Part shown: in pieces, positions 27,296-36,487 of the stretch
Layout: the number at the start of each line of letters is the position of its first letter
Position numbering within the stretch: the first letter of the stretch is position 1
Source: Burkholderia diffusa
GTDB taxonomy: Bacteria; Pseudomonadota; Gammaproteobacteria; Burkholderiales; Burkholderiaceae
Assembly: GCF_902499115.1 (NCBI RefSeq)
Contig: NZ_CABVPN010000004.1
Span: 186,001 to 250,000 of the forward strand
Direction: 5' to 3'
Length of the DNA stretch: 64,000 nucleotides
Notes under the pieces: model-generated
Databases searched by the model: none
The model's input: only the letters and a program-made list of their open reading frames with translations
Told to the model about the DNA's origin: nothing
Position numbers and translations under genes: made by a program

Positions 27296-28159
27296 TCAAT
27301 CCGCCCCGCCAAGCACATACGCGCCGCCGGTTGCGCCATTCGTGCGCGCGATGCGTGCGAAGCCCGTGTCGGCGAGGTGCATGCCCGCAATCAGCAAGTT
27401 ATCCGAAGCGACTTCGGCGAGCGTGGCCGCGCGCGTCGATGATGCCTGCGACGGATCGTGATCGAACGCGATCGACACGTCGGGGCGCGCAACCTGAATC
27501 GGCGCGAAATGCACGAGATCGCCCCAGATCAGCAGGCGCTCGCCGCGCGATTCGACGCGATAGCCGGTGTGGCCGGGCGTGTGCCCCGGCAGCGGGACCG
27601 CGACGATACCGGGCAGCACGTCGCCTGCCTCGATGGTGCGTAGATGCGCGCGATACACGTCGAACGTGCGCCGCGCGATCCGGAAATTGACGCGTGCGCG
27701 CTCGTTTGCCCGCTCGTACATGGCGTCGTCCAGCCAGAACGCACGTTCCCGTTCGTGAATGAGCACTTCCGCTTGCGGAAAGGCCGGATGTCCGTCCGTG
27801 TCGAGGAGGCCGCCGATGTGATCCGGATGCGCGTGCGTCAGCAGGACCGTGTCGATGTCGCGTGCATCGATGCCGGCTTGCGACAGCGACGGACGCAGCA
27901 GGCCGCCCCAGTTCCGGATGCCGCCGGCGCCGGTGTCGACGAGCACGGTCCGCCCGTTCCCGCGTATCACGTAGCAGTTGATGTTGACGTCGGACGGCGC
28001 GTGTATGCCGGCCCGGTGCATGATGCCGGTCGCGTCGTCGACGTCGATGTTCGACAGCAGGTCGAGGCCGGCCGTCAGCGTGCCGTCGCTGATCGCGATC
28101 ACTGTGAAATCGCCGATCTGGCGACGCGGGAAGGAAGGGAGTTGAACAGGCGTGCTCAC
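27296..28159 (-). CDS. MBL-fold metallo-hydrolase
   Basis: This 287-residue protein has a metallo-beta-lactamase fold. The metal motif THAHPDHIGG is complete, with further ligands in PLPGHTPGHTGY and LIWGDLVHF. The closest pattern is that of quorum-quenching lactonase-like or generic hydrolases; no export signal is visible. The gene follows the tautomerase-like gene by three bases, so the two are co-transcribed. The substrate is unknown; an ester or lactone is likely. Confidence 0.87.
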   Translation of the reverse strand: MSTPVQLPSFPRRQIGDFTVIAISDGTLTAGLDLLSNIDVDDATGIMHRAGIHAPSDVNINCYVIRGNGRTVLVDTGAGGIRNWGGLLRPSLSQAGIDARDIDTVLLTHAHPDHIGGLLDTDGHPAFPQAEVLIHERERAFWLDDAMYERANERARVNFRIARRTFDVYRAHLRTIEAGDVLPGIVAVPLPGHTPGHTGYRVESRGERLLIWGDLVHFAPIQVARPDVSIAFDHDPSQASSTRAATLAEVASDNLLIAGMHLADTGFARIARTNGATGGAYVLGGAD

Positions 28160-28162
28160 GGG

Positions 28163-28489
28163 TCAATGTCGGGCGTGAAGGTGGGTGGTGTCGTGGCCGA
28201 AGCAGCGGATGCGTGCGACGAATCCGGTGTGGCGAAGAATCTCGCGATCCAGTTCGGTCATGAACCGGTCCATCAGTTCAGGGGTGCGAAATGACGAGGT
28301 GCGAAAGCGGATCTCCGCGCTGACCGGATGTCCGCAGCCGTGCCGGACCGGGATGTACGCGACGTGGACCGTGCCGGGTGCGGCGCTCAGCACGTCGGTG
28401 CAGAGCCTCTCGCAGGCCGACGACAACGCGTCGAGCGCCGTGCTGGCCGGCATGCTCGCCTCGGGAATCAAGATCGTGACGCTGGGCAT
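28163..28489 (-). CDS. Small protein with N-terminal proline, possible tautomerase-superfamily member
   Basis: The 108-residue product begins Met-Pro (MPSVTILIPEAS), followed by helix and strand patterns (ALDALSSACERLCTDVL, GTVHVAYIPVRHG) resembling the beta-alpha-beta unit of 4-oxalocrotonate tautomerase relatives, where Pro-1 is the catalytic base. The match is weak and the family should be checked. It sits between an unknown gene (13 bases) and the MBL gene (3 bases) in a tight operon. Confidence 0.55.
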   Translation of the reverse strand: MPSVTILIPEASMPASTALDALSSACERLCTDVLSAAPGTVHVAYIPVRHGCGHPVSAEIRFRTSSFRTPELMDRFMTELDREILRHTGFVARIRCFGHDTTHLHARH

Positions 28490-28502
28490 GGTCGGGCTCC
28501 GG

Positions 28503-29033
28503 TCAGCGTGCGGTTGCCGACGTCGGTGTGCTGACGAGTGGGTCACCCATCGGTGCATAGAGCCGGATCGCGGCATCGGACCCGAGCCGAGCCTGATCGT
28601 GCGTGAGGACGGCCAGCCAGCGCGCGGCCGGCCGCCGATCCAGCGCGACCGCATGCATGGCCGTGGCTGCGATCGCTGCTCGCGCGAACGGGGTGGGGTC
28701 GTCGCAAACGGCCAGCCATTGATGGCCGGAGACGGCCGGCGCGGGGGCCGCGCAGTCGTAGACGTTGCGGCGCCACTCGACGATGTGGGGCTGCCAGCAC
28801 GCGAAATTGCCGCCGCCCTTGTCGCGATACTCGGCCGACGTCAGCACGTCCGGGCCGTCGATCGTATGCAGCGCGAGATAGACGGGGCCGTCGCCGCCGA
28901 GTGCGCGAAAGCGTTGCGACGTGCGGAAGCCGGATACGGAGATGAGCGCCGGCAGTTTGACGCGGCTGTAGAAGTCGTTCCACTCGGCTTCGACGGCGGG
29001 CTCGGCGATGCTGCATTCAACGGCATAGATCAT
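28503..29033 (-). CDS. Conserved hypothetical protein, first gene of a three-gene unit
   Basis: ATG 29033 gives 176 residues. The N-terminal half (MIYAVECSIAEPAVEAEWNDFY, LPALISVSGFRTSQRF, PVYLALHTIDGPDVL) looks like a ferredoxin-like alpha/beta barrel of the DUF4286/EthD kind. The C-terminal half has a similar order of strands and may be a second copy. No catalytic residues are evident. It is divergent from the LysR gene at 29197, which probably controls the three-gene unit. Confidence 0.65.
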   Translation of the reverse strand: MIYAVECSIAEPAVEAEWNDFYSRVKLPALISVSGFRTSQRFRALGGDGPVYLALHTIDGPDVLTSAEYRDKGGGNFACWQPHIVEWRRNVYDCAAPAPAVSGHQWLAVCDDPTPFARAAIAATAMHAVALDRRPAARWLAVLTHDQARLGSDAAIRLYAPMGDPLVSTPTSATAR

Positions 29034-29196
29034 GGTTTCTCCACGGGGGCGAGCGGCCTTCGGGGCCGATGGCTGCTCGACGGGTTGAGTTTTTGTCATG
29101 ATAATGAGCCGATGGACGGCAGAAAAACGATGATTCGTCACCGTTCAATGACATTTGATCAAGCCATGACCGACGGCGGTCGGACCGGGAGCAATC

Positions 29197-30084
29197 GTGA
29201 CGCGACGCAGGATTCCGAGCAATTCGGCATTGATGGCATTCGAGGCCGCGGCGCGGCATGGAAGCTTCGCGCGCGCCGCCGACGAACTGGCGTTGACGGA
29301 AGGCGCGATCAGCCGGCAGATCGGCCGGCTGGAGACGTTCCTGGGTGTCGCGCTGTTCGAGCGGGTCGGCAACCGCGTGCGGTTGGCGCCGAACGGCGTG
29401 CGCTACGCGGCGCAGGTTCGCGAAGTGCTGGACCGGCTCGAGCGCGACAGCCAGTACATGATGGGGCAGCCCGGTGACGGCGGCGGCGTCGATATCGCCG
29501 TGACGCCGACATTCGCGACGCGCTGGCTGATTCCGCGGCTCAAGGGATTCCAGACGCAGCATCCGAACATCACGGTGCATTTCGCCGATCGCGCGGAGCC
29601 GTTCGTGCTGGCCGGCAGCGGTTTCGATGCGGCGATTCACTTCGAGCATCCGGCCTGGGCCGGCATGCACACGTACCGGTTGTGCGAGGAGGTGCTGGTG
29701 CCGGTCTGCCATCCGTCGCTGCTCGCGGCCGGGCAGCCGGACGTATTGCTGGGCACGCTGCCGCGCCTGCACAAGCGCCAGACGCCTGATGCGTGGTCGG
29801 CGTACGTGCAGGAGACGGGGCTGCCGGTGAACAATCCGGCCGCCGGCGCACGCTACGATCTTTACTCGATGCTGATCGCGGCGGCGCTCGCCGGGCTCGG
29901 CGTCGCGCTGGTACCGCGCCTTTATGTCGACGCCGAGATCGCGCAAGGGTTGCTCGCGGCGCCCTGGCCCGACGGGCGGGGCGTGGTCAAGCGCTTCTGT
30001 CTCGTGTTGCCCGAGGCGCTGGAACTGGGCGAGGGGCCGTTGCAGACCTTCGCGCGCTGGGTGCTCCGGCAGGCGGAGGCTTGA
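29197..30084 (+). CDS. LysR family transcriptional regulator (GcvA-like)
   Basis: GTG 29197 starts a 295-residue protein. The helix-turn-helix is in SFARAADELALTEGAISRQIGRLE, and the sensor domain shows the GcvA subgroup pattern (FATRWLIPRLKGFQTQHPNI). It is divergent from the unknown/tautomerase/MBL unit with 163 bases between the starts, the classic layout for control of that unit. A perfect terminator hairpin follows at 30134. Confidence 0.88.
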   Translation: MTRRRIPSNSALMAFEAAARHGSFARAADELALTEGAISRQIGRLETFLGVALFERVGNRVRLAPNGVRYAAQVREVLDRLERDSQYMMGQPGDGGGVDIAVTPTFATRWLIPRLKGFQTQHPNITVHFADRAEPFVLAGSGFDAAIHFEHPAWAGMHTYRLCEEVLVPVCHPSLLAAGQPDVLLGTLPRLHKRQTPDAWSAYVQETGLPVNNPAAGARYDLYSMLIAAALAGLGVALVPRLYVDAEIAQGLLAAPWPDGRGVVKRFCLVLPEALELGEGPLQTFARWVLRQAEA

Positions 30085-30133
30085 CCGGCGCTCGCTTGCG
30101 CCACCCCGCGTAGCCGAAACGAGAACAAAACGG

Positions 30134-30158
30134 AAACGCCACCCGAAGGTGGCGTTTT
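30134..30158. terminator. Bidirectional intrinsic terminator
   Basis: A ten-base perfect stem (AAACGCCACC, GGTGGCGTTT) closes on a CGAA tetraloop, with a T-run on the plus side and A-rich DNA on the other. It separates the convergent LysR and purine permease genes and can serve both. Confidence 0.85.
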
Positions 30159-30193
30159 CGTTTCATCTTGCAGCGCACAGGGGCGCGCGTGCG

Positions 30194-31495
30194 TCACTCG
30201 CTGCCGAGATAGAAGAAGCGGAACAGGAACACGGCCGCGATGATCCACACGATCGGCTTGACCGTGCGGGCCTGGCCCGTCAGCAGCTTCAGGCCGCCGT
30301 ATGCGATGAAGCCGAACGCGACGCCGTTCGCGATCGAGTAAGTGAACGGCATCAGCAGCGCGGTCAGCGCGGCCGGCACGGCTTCGGTCGCATCGTCCCA
30401 CGGCACCTCGACCATCTCGCGCAGCATCAGGCACGACACGTACAGCAGTGCCGGTGCCGTGGCGTAGGCCGGCACGACGCCGGCGAGCGGCGCGATGAAC
30501 AGGCACGCGAGGAACAGCACGGCGACGGTGATTGCCGTCACGCCCGTGCGGCCGCCGGCCTGCACGCCCGACGCGCTTTCGATGTACGCGGTGGTCGACG
30601 ACGTGCCGAGCAGCGAGCCCGCGACGATCGCGGTGCTGTCGGCAAGCAACGCCTTGTTCAGGCGGTTCATCTTGCCCTCGACGAGCAGGCCCGCGCGGTT
30701 CGCGACGCCCATCAGCGTGCCGGTCGCGTCGAACAGTTCGACGAGGAAGAACACGAGGATCACGTTGATGATGCCGGTCGACAGCGCGGCGCCGATGTCG
30801 AGCTTGAACAGCGTCGCGTCGATCGACGGCGGCGCGGAGAACACGCCGTGGAACTGGTTGTCGCCGAAGAAGAACGACAGGATCGTGACGCCGATGATGC
30901 CGATCAGGATCGCGCCGCGCACGCGCAGGTGGTCGAGCGTGACGATCGTGAAGAAGCCGATGATCGCGAGGATCGTATCGTGCTTGTGCAGGTCGCCGAG
31001 CGTGACGAGCGTGGCGGGGTTGCCGACGATCACTCCCGAGGTCTTCAGCGAGATGATGCCGAGGAACAGGCCGATGCCGGCGGTGATCGAGATGCGCAGC
31101 GATTTCGGAATGCCGTTGACGATCGCCTCGCGCACGCGGAACAGCGTGACGAGCAGGAACAGGCAGCCGGAGATGAACACCGCGCCGAGCGCGGCCTGCC
31201 ACGTGAAGCCCATCCCCTTGACGACCGTGTACGCGAAATATGCGTTCAGGCCCATGCCGGGCGCGCAGGCGATCGGGTAGTTCGCGTACAGCCCCATGAT
31301 CATCGACGCCAGCGCAGCGACGAGGCAGGTCGCGACGAACACGGATTCCTTGGGCATGCCGGCATCGCCGAGGATCGCGGGGTTGACGAAGATGATGTAG
31401 GCCATCGTCAGGAACGTGGTGACGCCCGCGAGTATTTCGGTGCGGAAGTCGGTGCCGGCTTCGTCGAAGCCGAAATACCGCTTGATGGATTCCAT
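30194..31495 (-). CDS. NCS2 family purine permease (adenine/guanine/hypoxanthine)
   Basis: ATG 31495 (MESIKRYFGFDEAGTDFRTEILAG) begins a 433-residue polytopic membrane protein. The AzgA/PbuG-type marks are the start TEILAGVTTFLTMAYIIFVNP, the GMGLNAYFAYTVVKGMG helix and the ESASGVQAGGRTG motif. It should import purine bases with protons. The frame is open further upstream without homology. No purine riboswitch is visible in the short leader. Confidence 0.92.
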   Translation of the reverse strand: MESIKRYFGFDEAGTDFRTEILAGVTTFLTMAYIIFVNPAILGDAGMPKESVFVATCLVAALASMIMGLYANYPIACAPGMGLNAYFAYTVVKGMGFTWQAALGAVFISGCLFLLVTLFRVREAIVNGIPKSLRISITAGIGLFLGIISLKTSGVIVGNPATLVTLGDLHKHDTILAIIGFFTIVTLDHLRVRGAILIGIIGVTILSFFFGDNQFHGVFSAPPSIDATLFKLDIGAALSTGIINVILVFFLVELFDATGTLMGVANRAGLLVEGKMNRLNKALLADSTAIVAGSLLGTSSTTAYIESASGVQAGGRTGVTAITVAVLFLACLFIAPLAGVVPAYATAPALLYVSCLMLREMVEVPWDDATEAVPAALTALLMPFTYSIANGVAFGFIAYGGLKLLTGQARTVKPIVWIIAAVFLFRFFYLGSE

Positions 31496-32256
31496 GAAGG
31501 CGTTTCTCCGGTCGGGTTGTCGTGTTGCTTGTTGTTCGTGCCGAATTGTTGTAAGGCAGCGCGAGGCCGGCGTACTGTAACCAGCCACTATTGCGACGCT
31601 ATCGGCGGATTGTAATAGCGCGGATAGCTCGGACGATATAGTTGCGGGGCACGATCGGCAGCGTTCGCGCGAACGGCTGGACAGGCCGGCCGCGCGAGGA
31701 AGGCGCGCATTTTACCGGTTCGGACGAGGCGGGCAGGTAGAAACGATGGAAACGATTCGACGACGGGCGGGCCGTGTCGGCCGATGCGGACGCAACGGCA
31801 TGATCGACATGCGGGGGGCTGCCGCAACGCGACGGCATGCGACTGCAATGGCACGCCCGCACGAGGGGCGAACGCAGGACGGACGCAATACGTGCGCGAG
31901 CGCGCGCATGACCGGCGCGGGTGCGCGGCGGCATGCAGCAGCCATTCGTCAGTCCAGGCGGTTGCAGATATCGGCCTATCCTGCGCCGAAGCCGTCGCGT
32001 CCGCAACTGTCATTTCGCGGTGCGAGCCCGACTGTGGTTTCTGTGTAAAAGATTGCAAGACGTCATCGCGTTAACCGGCAAGTGTTTCTAGGATAGATAC
32101 ACCGCGCGCACACGCCGGCCAGATGTTGCCGACGCGGGGGAGTCGCAGTCCGTGCAGGCCGGGCGGTGAAGCGCGGTGACGGTCGTTGCGCATTCGGGCA
32201 GGCGCGACCGGTTGCGATTGCCCGATGCGGGTTCGCCCGTCATCACGGAGGTCAGC
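31496..32256. other. Intergenic region between purine permease and a small protein gene
   Basis: These 761 bases carry no frame with homology or a good ribosome-binding site. Base composition is mixed, with an A/T-richer part at about 32040-32100 that probably holds the promoter for the small gene at 32257. I see no repeats, hairpins or RNA motif that I can name. Confidence 0.4.
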
Positions 32257-32535
32257 ATGTTGAACTGGATCAGCCGTTGGGCGATGCGGCACGCCCCCAC
32301 GCCGGAAAAAACCGCTGCATCGATGCTCGTGACGGCGCGCATGGAACTGTTCGCAGCCGAACAGCGCGTCATCGATGCGAAATTACAGGCGGATTACTGG
32401 CGTACGCGGGTGTCATTTCTCGAGGAGGTGCAAAAGCAAGGCATCGACCCGTGGGTGACCTCGCAGGCGGCGCAACGCCCCGACCTCGATTCCACGCCTC
32501 GCAGCACGGGCCCGCGTCTCGCCGCCAGCACCTGA
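32257..32535 (+). CDS. Hypothetical protein with a coiled-coil segment
   Basis: ATG 32257 follows a GGAGGTCAGC ribosome-binding site, a near-perfect match that decides this start over the in-frame ATG at 32176. The 92-residue product has a charged helix (ARMELFAAEQRVIDAKLQADYW) likely to form a coiled coil, and an unstructured C-terminal tail. I recognise no family. Confidence 0.6.
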   Translation: MLNWISRWAMRHAPTPEKTAASMLVTARMELFAAEQRVIDAKLQADYWRTRVSFLEEVQKQGIDPWVTSQAAQRPDLDSTPRSTGPRLAAST

Positions 32536-32708
32536 TGCACGTGATGCATGTGAGGGTTGCGCACGGCGCGCGATCGCACGCGGCACGCACGTGCGTGCCG
32601 CGTCATTCGATGCGCACCCGCGACGCGTTGCGTCGCGGGTGCGTCCGTTTCCGCATACGGTGATTCCGCGCGTTCCGGCATCCCCGCCGCGCGCGTGAGC
32701 GCGCATCG

Positions 32709-33083
32709 TCAATCCCGTCTTCGCCATCGTCCGGCGAGCAAACGTTGCATTCGCGCGAGCGTGCGCCTCAGCCGTTCGCCGCGCCTCACGTACGCCGTCG
32801 TGATCGACGCTTCGGCCGGCCGGTCGTCATCGGTGCCGAGCCAGATGCGATCGCCGCGCGCGATGCGCAGCACGTCGCCGGGTTGTACCCAGTAGTCGTC
32901 GACGCTCGGCGGCCGCGTGATCCACAGCGGTGCGCCGTGCGCGCGAATTTCCGCATCGCTTGGCGCGCGCCAGGTCAGTGTCGTGCGCGGCGCGACCGCG
33001 AAGCGGATCACGACGGTCGGTAACGCGATCGCACCGACGCGGCGCGAATCGGGACGGTCGAACAACGGGCTTGCCTGGTCCAT
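32709..33083 (-). CDS. DUF2917-like protein
   Basis: ATG 33083 has GGAG six bases ahead and is preferred; ATG 33095 is four codons earlier. The 124-residue product contains a compact beta domain (LTWRAPSDAEIRAHGAPLWIT, VQPGDVLRIARGDRIWLG) typical of DUF2917, a family widespread in Burkholderia with no known reaction. The C-terminus is a basic helix (RRGERLRRTLARMQRLLAGRWRRRD split by short turns). Confidence 0.65.
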   Translation of the reverse strand: MDQASPLFDRPDSRRVGAIALPTVVIRFAVAPRTTLTWRAPSDAEIRAHGAPLWITRPPSVDDYWVQPGDVLRIARGDRIWLGTDDDRPAEASITTAYVRRGERLRRTLARMQRLLAGRWRRRD

Positions 33084-33129
33084 CGTCTGCTCCATTCGTT
33101 GAGCCGGACGGATGACGCGCACCAGAACA

Positions 33130-33160
33130 AAAAGGCCTCATCCGTTTCCGGTGAGGCCTT
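33130..33160 (-). terminator. Intrinsic terminator, minus-strand orientation
   Basis: AAGGCCTCA (33132-33140) pairs with TGAGGCCTT (33152-33160); the loop can extend the stem with CCG and CGG. On the minus strand the stem is followed by TTTTTG, the form of an intrinsic terminator. It would end transcription from the gene at 33335-33622. Confidence 0.7.
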
Positions 33161-33334
33161 GTGTGACATGCGGTACTGCTCGGATGCTAACGCACAAGCG
33201 CCTCCCGTGATCCATTCTTTCGAATGTTCACCGGGCAATGATTCGCGATGGCGATGAGCTTGAACGTAGGCATGCGAACGAGTTTGTCGATGTCGTACGG
33301 CGTTGTCAACGACTATTTTCGAGATTTGCGACGA

Positions 33335-33622
33335 TCACGCGTCGCGCTGGGCGAGGCCGTTGACGAGCAGTTCGGACAACAGGCCGGTCATCCCGTTCGG
33401 ATGGGTGGCGGCGCGTGCCTTCAGCTGTTCGACGAGTTCGGCGTTCAGCTTGCACGCGAACGGCACGAGACCCTGTTCCTGGTCGAGCTTGCGCTGCGCG
33501 CGGCGGTCGAGCTTCGCTGCGTCCTCGGCAGCCTTGCCGAAGCGGGCGGAGCTGGACTGCTTCATCGCGTGCGTCAGCTTGAGCGCCTTGTTCTTTTCTA
33601 GATCGGTTTTCTTCATGGCCAT
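33335..33622 (-). CDS. Hypothetical small basic protein
   Basis: The 95-residue product begins MAMKKTDLEKNKALKLTHAMK, has a very basic helical N-terminal half and a second helix pair (FACKLNAELVEQLKARAATHP, TGLLSELLVNGLAQRDA) that resembles a ribbon-helix-helix dimerisation unit. A GGAGGTGCCGCG ribosome-binding site precedes the ATG. It could be a small DNA-binding protein, but no toxin partner lies adjacent, so a role in a toxin-antitoxin pair is not supported. Confidence 0.68.
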   Translation of the reverse strand: MAMKKTDLEKNKALKLTHAMKQSSSARFGKAAEDAAKLDRRAQRKLDQEQGLVPFACKLNAELVEQLKARAATHPNGMTGLLSELLVNGLAQRDA

Positions 33623-33710
33623 CGCGGCACCTCCGGGAAATGAAGCCGCGATTGTACGCATTTCGGCCGGCGCCCCGCCGAAACCGTCGCGAACCCGCTT
33701 GCGGACCCGG

Positions 33711-34616
33711 TCATGCGCCCTTCGTCGTGCCCCAGTTGCCGCCATGCGCGGCCGCTTGCGCGGCCGGCGAGCGCGCCAGATACGCAAGCGCCTGCTCGGT
33801 CGAGCCTTCGTGGTGCGGCGTATAGCCCGGCTTGAAATAGCGCAACGCCGCGCCGATCACTTTCCAGAACGACGGCAGGTGCCCGCGTCGAGAACCCTTC
33901 CACCACGACAGCACGAAACCCGGGTAGCGGCCGGCGGCGGGATCTCGCCGGTACATGAATTTCGCGCCGCTCGTGATGAAGTAGAGCAACAGCACGATCA
34001 CGAACGCCATGTGCACGCAGCGCTCCGGATAGTTGCCGCCCATGTGGTTGTAGATGTCGAACGCGACGGTCCGGTGTTCGACTTCCTCCGCGCCGTGCCA
34101 GCGCAGCAGGTCGACCATCGTCGGGTCGGCACGGCCTTCGTCGAGCCCGTGCGCATTGAGCACCCAGTTGCCGAGATAGCCGAAGAAATGTTCGAGCGAT
34201 GCGATCACCGCGAGCTGCTGACGCAGCCAGAAACGCGTATGGCCGATCTTCAGCCCGAACGGCGCTTCGCCCAGCACGCGCGTAAACAGCCAGTTCAGCT
34301 TCTGCGTGAACGGCTTCGTGTCGATCCCGTGCCGGTCGTAGTAATGCTTGAGCACGCCGCCGTGCGAGCGCGAATGCACGGCTTCCTGGCGCAGGAAGCC
34401 TTCGGCTTCGTCGCGCAGGCGCGCATCGGTGATGTTCGGCAGTGCCTTGTTGTACACGCGGCAGAACCACAGTTCGCCCTCCGGGAACAGCAGGTTCAGC
34501 GTGTTGATGATGTGCGTGCTGCCCGGGTCGTTTGGCACCCAGGTGATCGGCGTGTCGCTGAAGTCGAACTTCACGTGCCGGGCCTTGATCTTGTGATAGT
34601 CGGCGGTAGAGGTCAT
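33711..34616 (-). CDS. Metal-dependent hydrolase family protein (PF10118-like)
   Basis: ATG 34616 (MTSTADYHKIKARHVKFDFSD) gives 301 residues. Conserved features are FLRQEAVHSRSHGGVL and WHGAEEVEHRTVAFD, two E-x-x-H motifs in long helices that suggest a ferritin-like di-metal site, plus a hydrophobic stretch (MAFVIVLLLYFITSGA). The family is annotated as a predicted metal-dependent hydrolase. It follows the fusion gene at 34651 by 34 bases on the same strand and is probably co-expressed with it. Confidence 0.8.
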   Translation of the reverse strand: MTSTADYHKIKARHVKFDFSDTPITWVPNDPGSTHIINTLNLLFPEGELWFCRVYNKALPNITDARLRDEAEGFLRQEAVHSRSHGGVLKHYYDRHGIDTKPFTQKLNWLFTRVLGEAPFGLKIGHTRFWLRQQLAVIASLEHFFGYLGNWVLNAHGLDEGRADPTMVDLLRWHGAEEVEHRTVAFDIYNHMGGNYPERCVHMAFVIVLLLYFITSGAKFMYRRDPAAGRYPGFVLSWWKGSRRGHLPSFWKVIGAALRYFKPGYTPHHEGSTEQALAYLARSPAAQAAAHGGNWGTTKGA

Positions 34617-34650
34617 CTGTGTCTCCGTTTCCGTGCGGCGCGCCGCGCCG

Positions 34651-36438
34651 TCAATGCGATGCCATGCTGACGCGGGCAAGCACCCGCCCGAGCCACGGCA
34701 TGAAGCGGCCGACGAAGCGCAGCGCGTGCGCCTCGGTGCCGACGGCCACGACCGGCCGGTTGCGCAGCACGCCGTCGACCATCGCCTGCGCGACGGTTTC
34801 CGGCTTCAGGCCGCGCATCTGGTACAGCTTCGTCGCGCGTTTGCGCAGCCGCGCCTCGTCCTGTGCGCTGGCGCCCGCGTATTGCGTCGACGCCATGATT
34901 CCGGTTTCCGCGAAGCCGGGGCAGACGGCCGTCACGCCGATGCCTTTTTCCGCGAGTTCCGCGCGCATGCATTCGCTGAGCATCAGCACGGCGGCCTTCG
35001 TCGTCGCGTACGCGGGCAGGTCGCGCGACGGCCCGAACGCGGCGGCCGACGCGGTGTTGACGATGTGGCCGCCCGTGCCGCGCGCGGCCATCTGCTGCGC
35101 GAACAGCCGCGAGCCGTGGATCACGCCCCACAGGTTCACGTGCAGGATGCGCTCCCAGTGCCGCTCGCTGGTGTCGAGAATGCCGCCGGCCATGCCGATG
35201 CCCGCGTTGTTGATCACGACGTCGGCGCCGCCGAGTTCGCTGCCGACCCATGCTGCGAGCGCTTCCATCTCGTCGGCGGAGCCGACGTCCACGCGTTTTG
35301 CATGCGCCTGCGCGCCGGTGAGTCCGAGCAGCAGGGCGGTGCGCTCGGCGCTCGCGAGATCGATGTCGCACGCGACGACGGTCGCGCCTTCACGGGCAAA
35401 TGCGAGTGCCGCGCAGCGGCCGATGCCGCTGCCCGCGCCGGTGACGACCGCGACCTTGCCGCTGAAGCGGCCGCTGGTCGCGCGGCGGCGTGCGTTCGCG
35501 AGCGCGGGCGGCTCGTCGCCCGATTCGACCGCGTCGATCAACTGTTCGGCGAGGTCCGCGAAGCGCGCGGGATCGGCGAGCGGCAGCCAGTGGCCGGCCG
35601 CGACTTCGCGGCGGTAGTACTGCGGCACCCAGCGCGACAGGTTCTCGGACAGCGCCGGGCTCACGTACTTGTCGCCGAGCGGCACGATCGTCTGCACCGG
35701 CGCGTGCGCGTAGCGCTCGCGCGGCGCGAACAGGCAGCGGATGAAGTTCGCGCGATAGAGGCGTACGCCGCGCGCGCCGTCGTCGGCCTGCGTCGCGCGC
35801 GGCGTGGCGGGGGTCTTCTCGACCCGGCGCAGCAGGCCCGGCCATGCGCGGCCGAGCCACAGCTGCCAGCCGAGCTCGGGGATGAACGGCAGATGGAACA
35901 GATACACGTACCACGAGCGCACGAGCTGCCCGCCGAGCCTGGCTAACGACGTGGGCGTCGGATGCAGCACGCGTTCGCGCAGCCAGAAGCCGACGTGGTC
36001 GAGGCACGGCCCCGAGCACGACGTGTACGACGCGATGCGGCCGGCGAGCCGCGGATCCGTGACGAACTCCCAGCCCTGGATCGAGCCCCAGTCGTGCGCG
36101 ATCAGGTGCACCGCGCGGCCGGGGCAGAGCGCGTCGATCACCGCGATGAAGTCGTCGGTCAGCTTCGCGAGGTGGTAGTCGGCCGTGCGCTTGGGCGCGC
36201 CGGACAGGCCCGCGCCGCGCACGTCGTAGGCGATCACGTAGTGCTTGCGCGCGAGCAGCGGCGCGACCTGCTGCCAGACGCTGCTGTCGTCGGGGTAGCC
36301 GTGCACGAGCACGACCGGCGAGCGGGCCGGGTCGCCCCAGGTCCTGACCGCGAGCGTCAGGTCGCCGGAGGCGACGGCCGTCTCGCTGTGAACCGATTCG
36401 AACAGGGCCAGCGGCGCTTCATCGGAAAGAGGCTGCAT
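34651..36438 (-). CDS. Fused alpha/beta hydrolase and short-chain dehydrogenase
   Basis: One 595-residue chain. Residues about 20-300 form an alpha/beta hydrolase with oxyanion motif HGYPDDSS, nucleophile elbow IAHDWGSIQG (aspartate, as in epoxide hydrolases) and a late histidine in GHWLPLADP. Residues about 325-590 form a classical SDR with TGAGSGIG, NNAGIGMAGG and catalytic YATTK. Two steps, hydrolysis and NAD(P)-dependent redox, could act on one substrate. Neighbours are an M24-like gene upstream and the PF10118-like gene downstream, all on the minus strand. Confidence 0.9.
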   Translation of the reverse strand: MQPLSDEAPLALFESVHSETAVASGDLTLAVRTWGDPARSPVVLVHGYPDDSSVWQQVAPLLARKHYVIAYDVRGAGLSGAPKRTADYHLAKLTDDFIAVIDALCPGRAVHLIAHDWGSIQGWEFVTDPRLAGRIASYTSCSGPCLDHVGFWLRERVLHPTPTSLARLGGQLVRSWYVYLFHLPFIPELGWQLWLGRAWPGLLRRVEKTPATPRATQADDGARGVRLYRANFIRCLFAPRERYAHAPVQTIVPLGDKYVSPALSENLSRWVPQYYRREVAAGHWLPLADPARFADLAEQLIDAVESGDEPPALANARRRATSGRFSGKVAVVTGAGSGIGRCAALAFAREGATVVACDIDLASAERTALLLGLTGAQAHAKRVDVGSADEMEALAAWVGSELGGADVVINNAGIGMAGGILDTSERHWERILHVNLWGVIHGSRLFAQQMAARGTGGHIVNTASAAAFGPSRDLPAYATTKAAVLMLSECMRAELAEKGIGVTAVCPGFAETGIMASTQYAGASAQDEARLRKRATKLYQMRGLKPETVAQAMVDGVLRNRPVVAVGTEAHALRFVGRFMPWLGRVLARVSMASH

Positions 36439-36487
36439 CGTGAGTCCGTCGTTCAGGGATTCGGGAAGAGGGCGAGACGCGTGCGTG

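Noticed and set aside
33335..33622. Antitoxin of a toxin-antitoxin pair
   Set aside because: The small basic protein has a helix pattern that could be ribbon-helix-helix, but no toxin-like gene overlaps or adjoins it.
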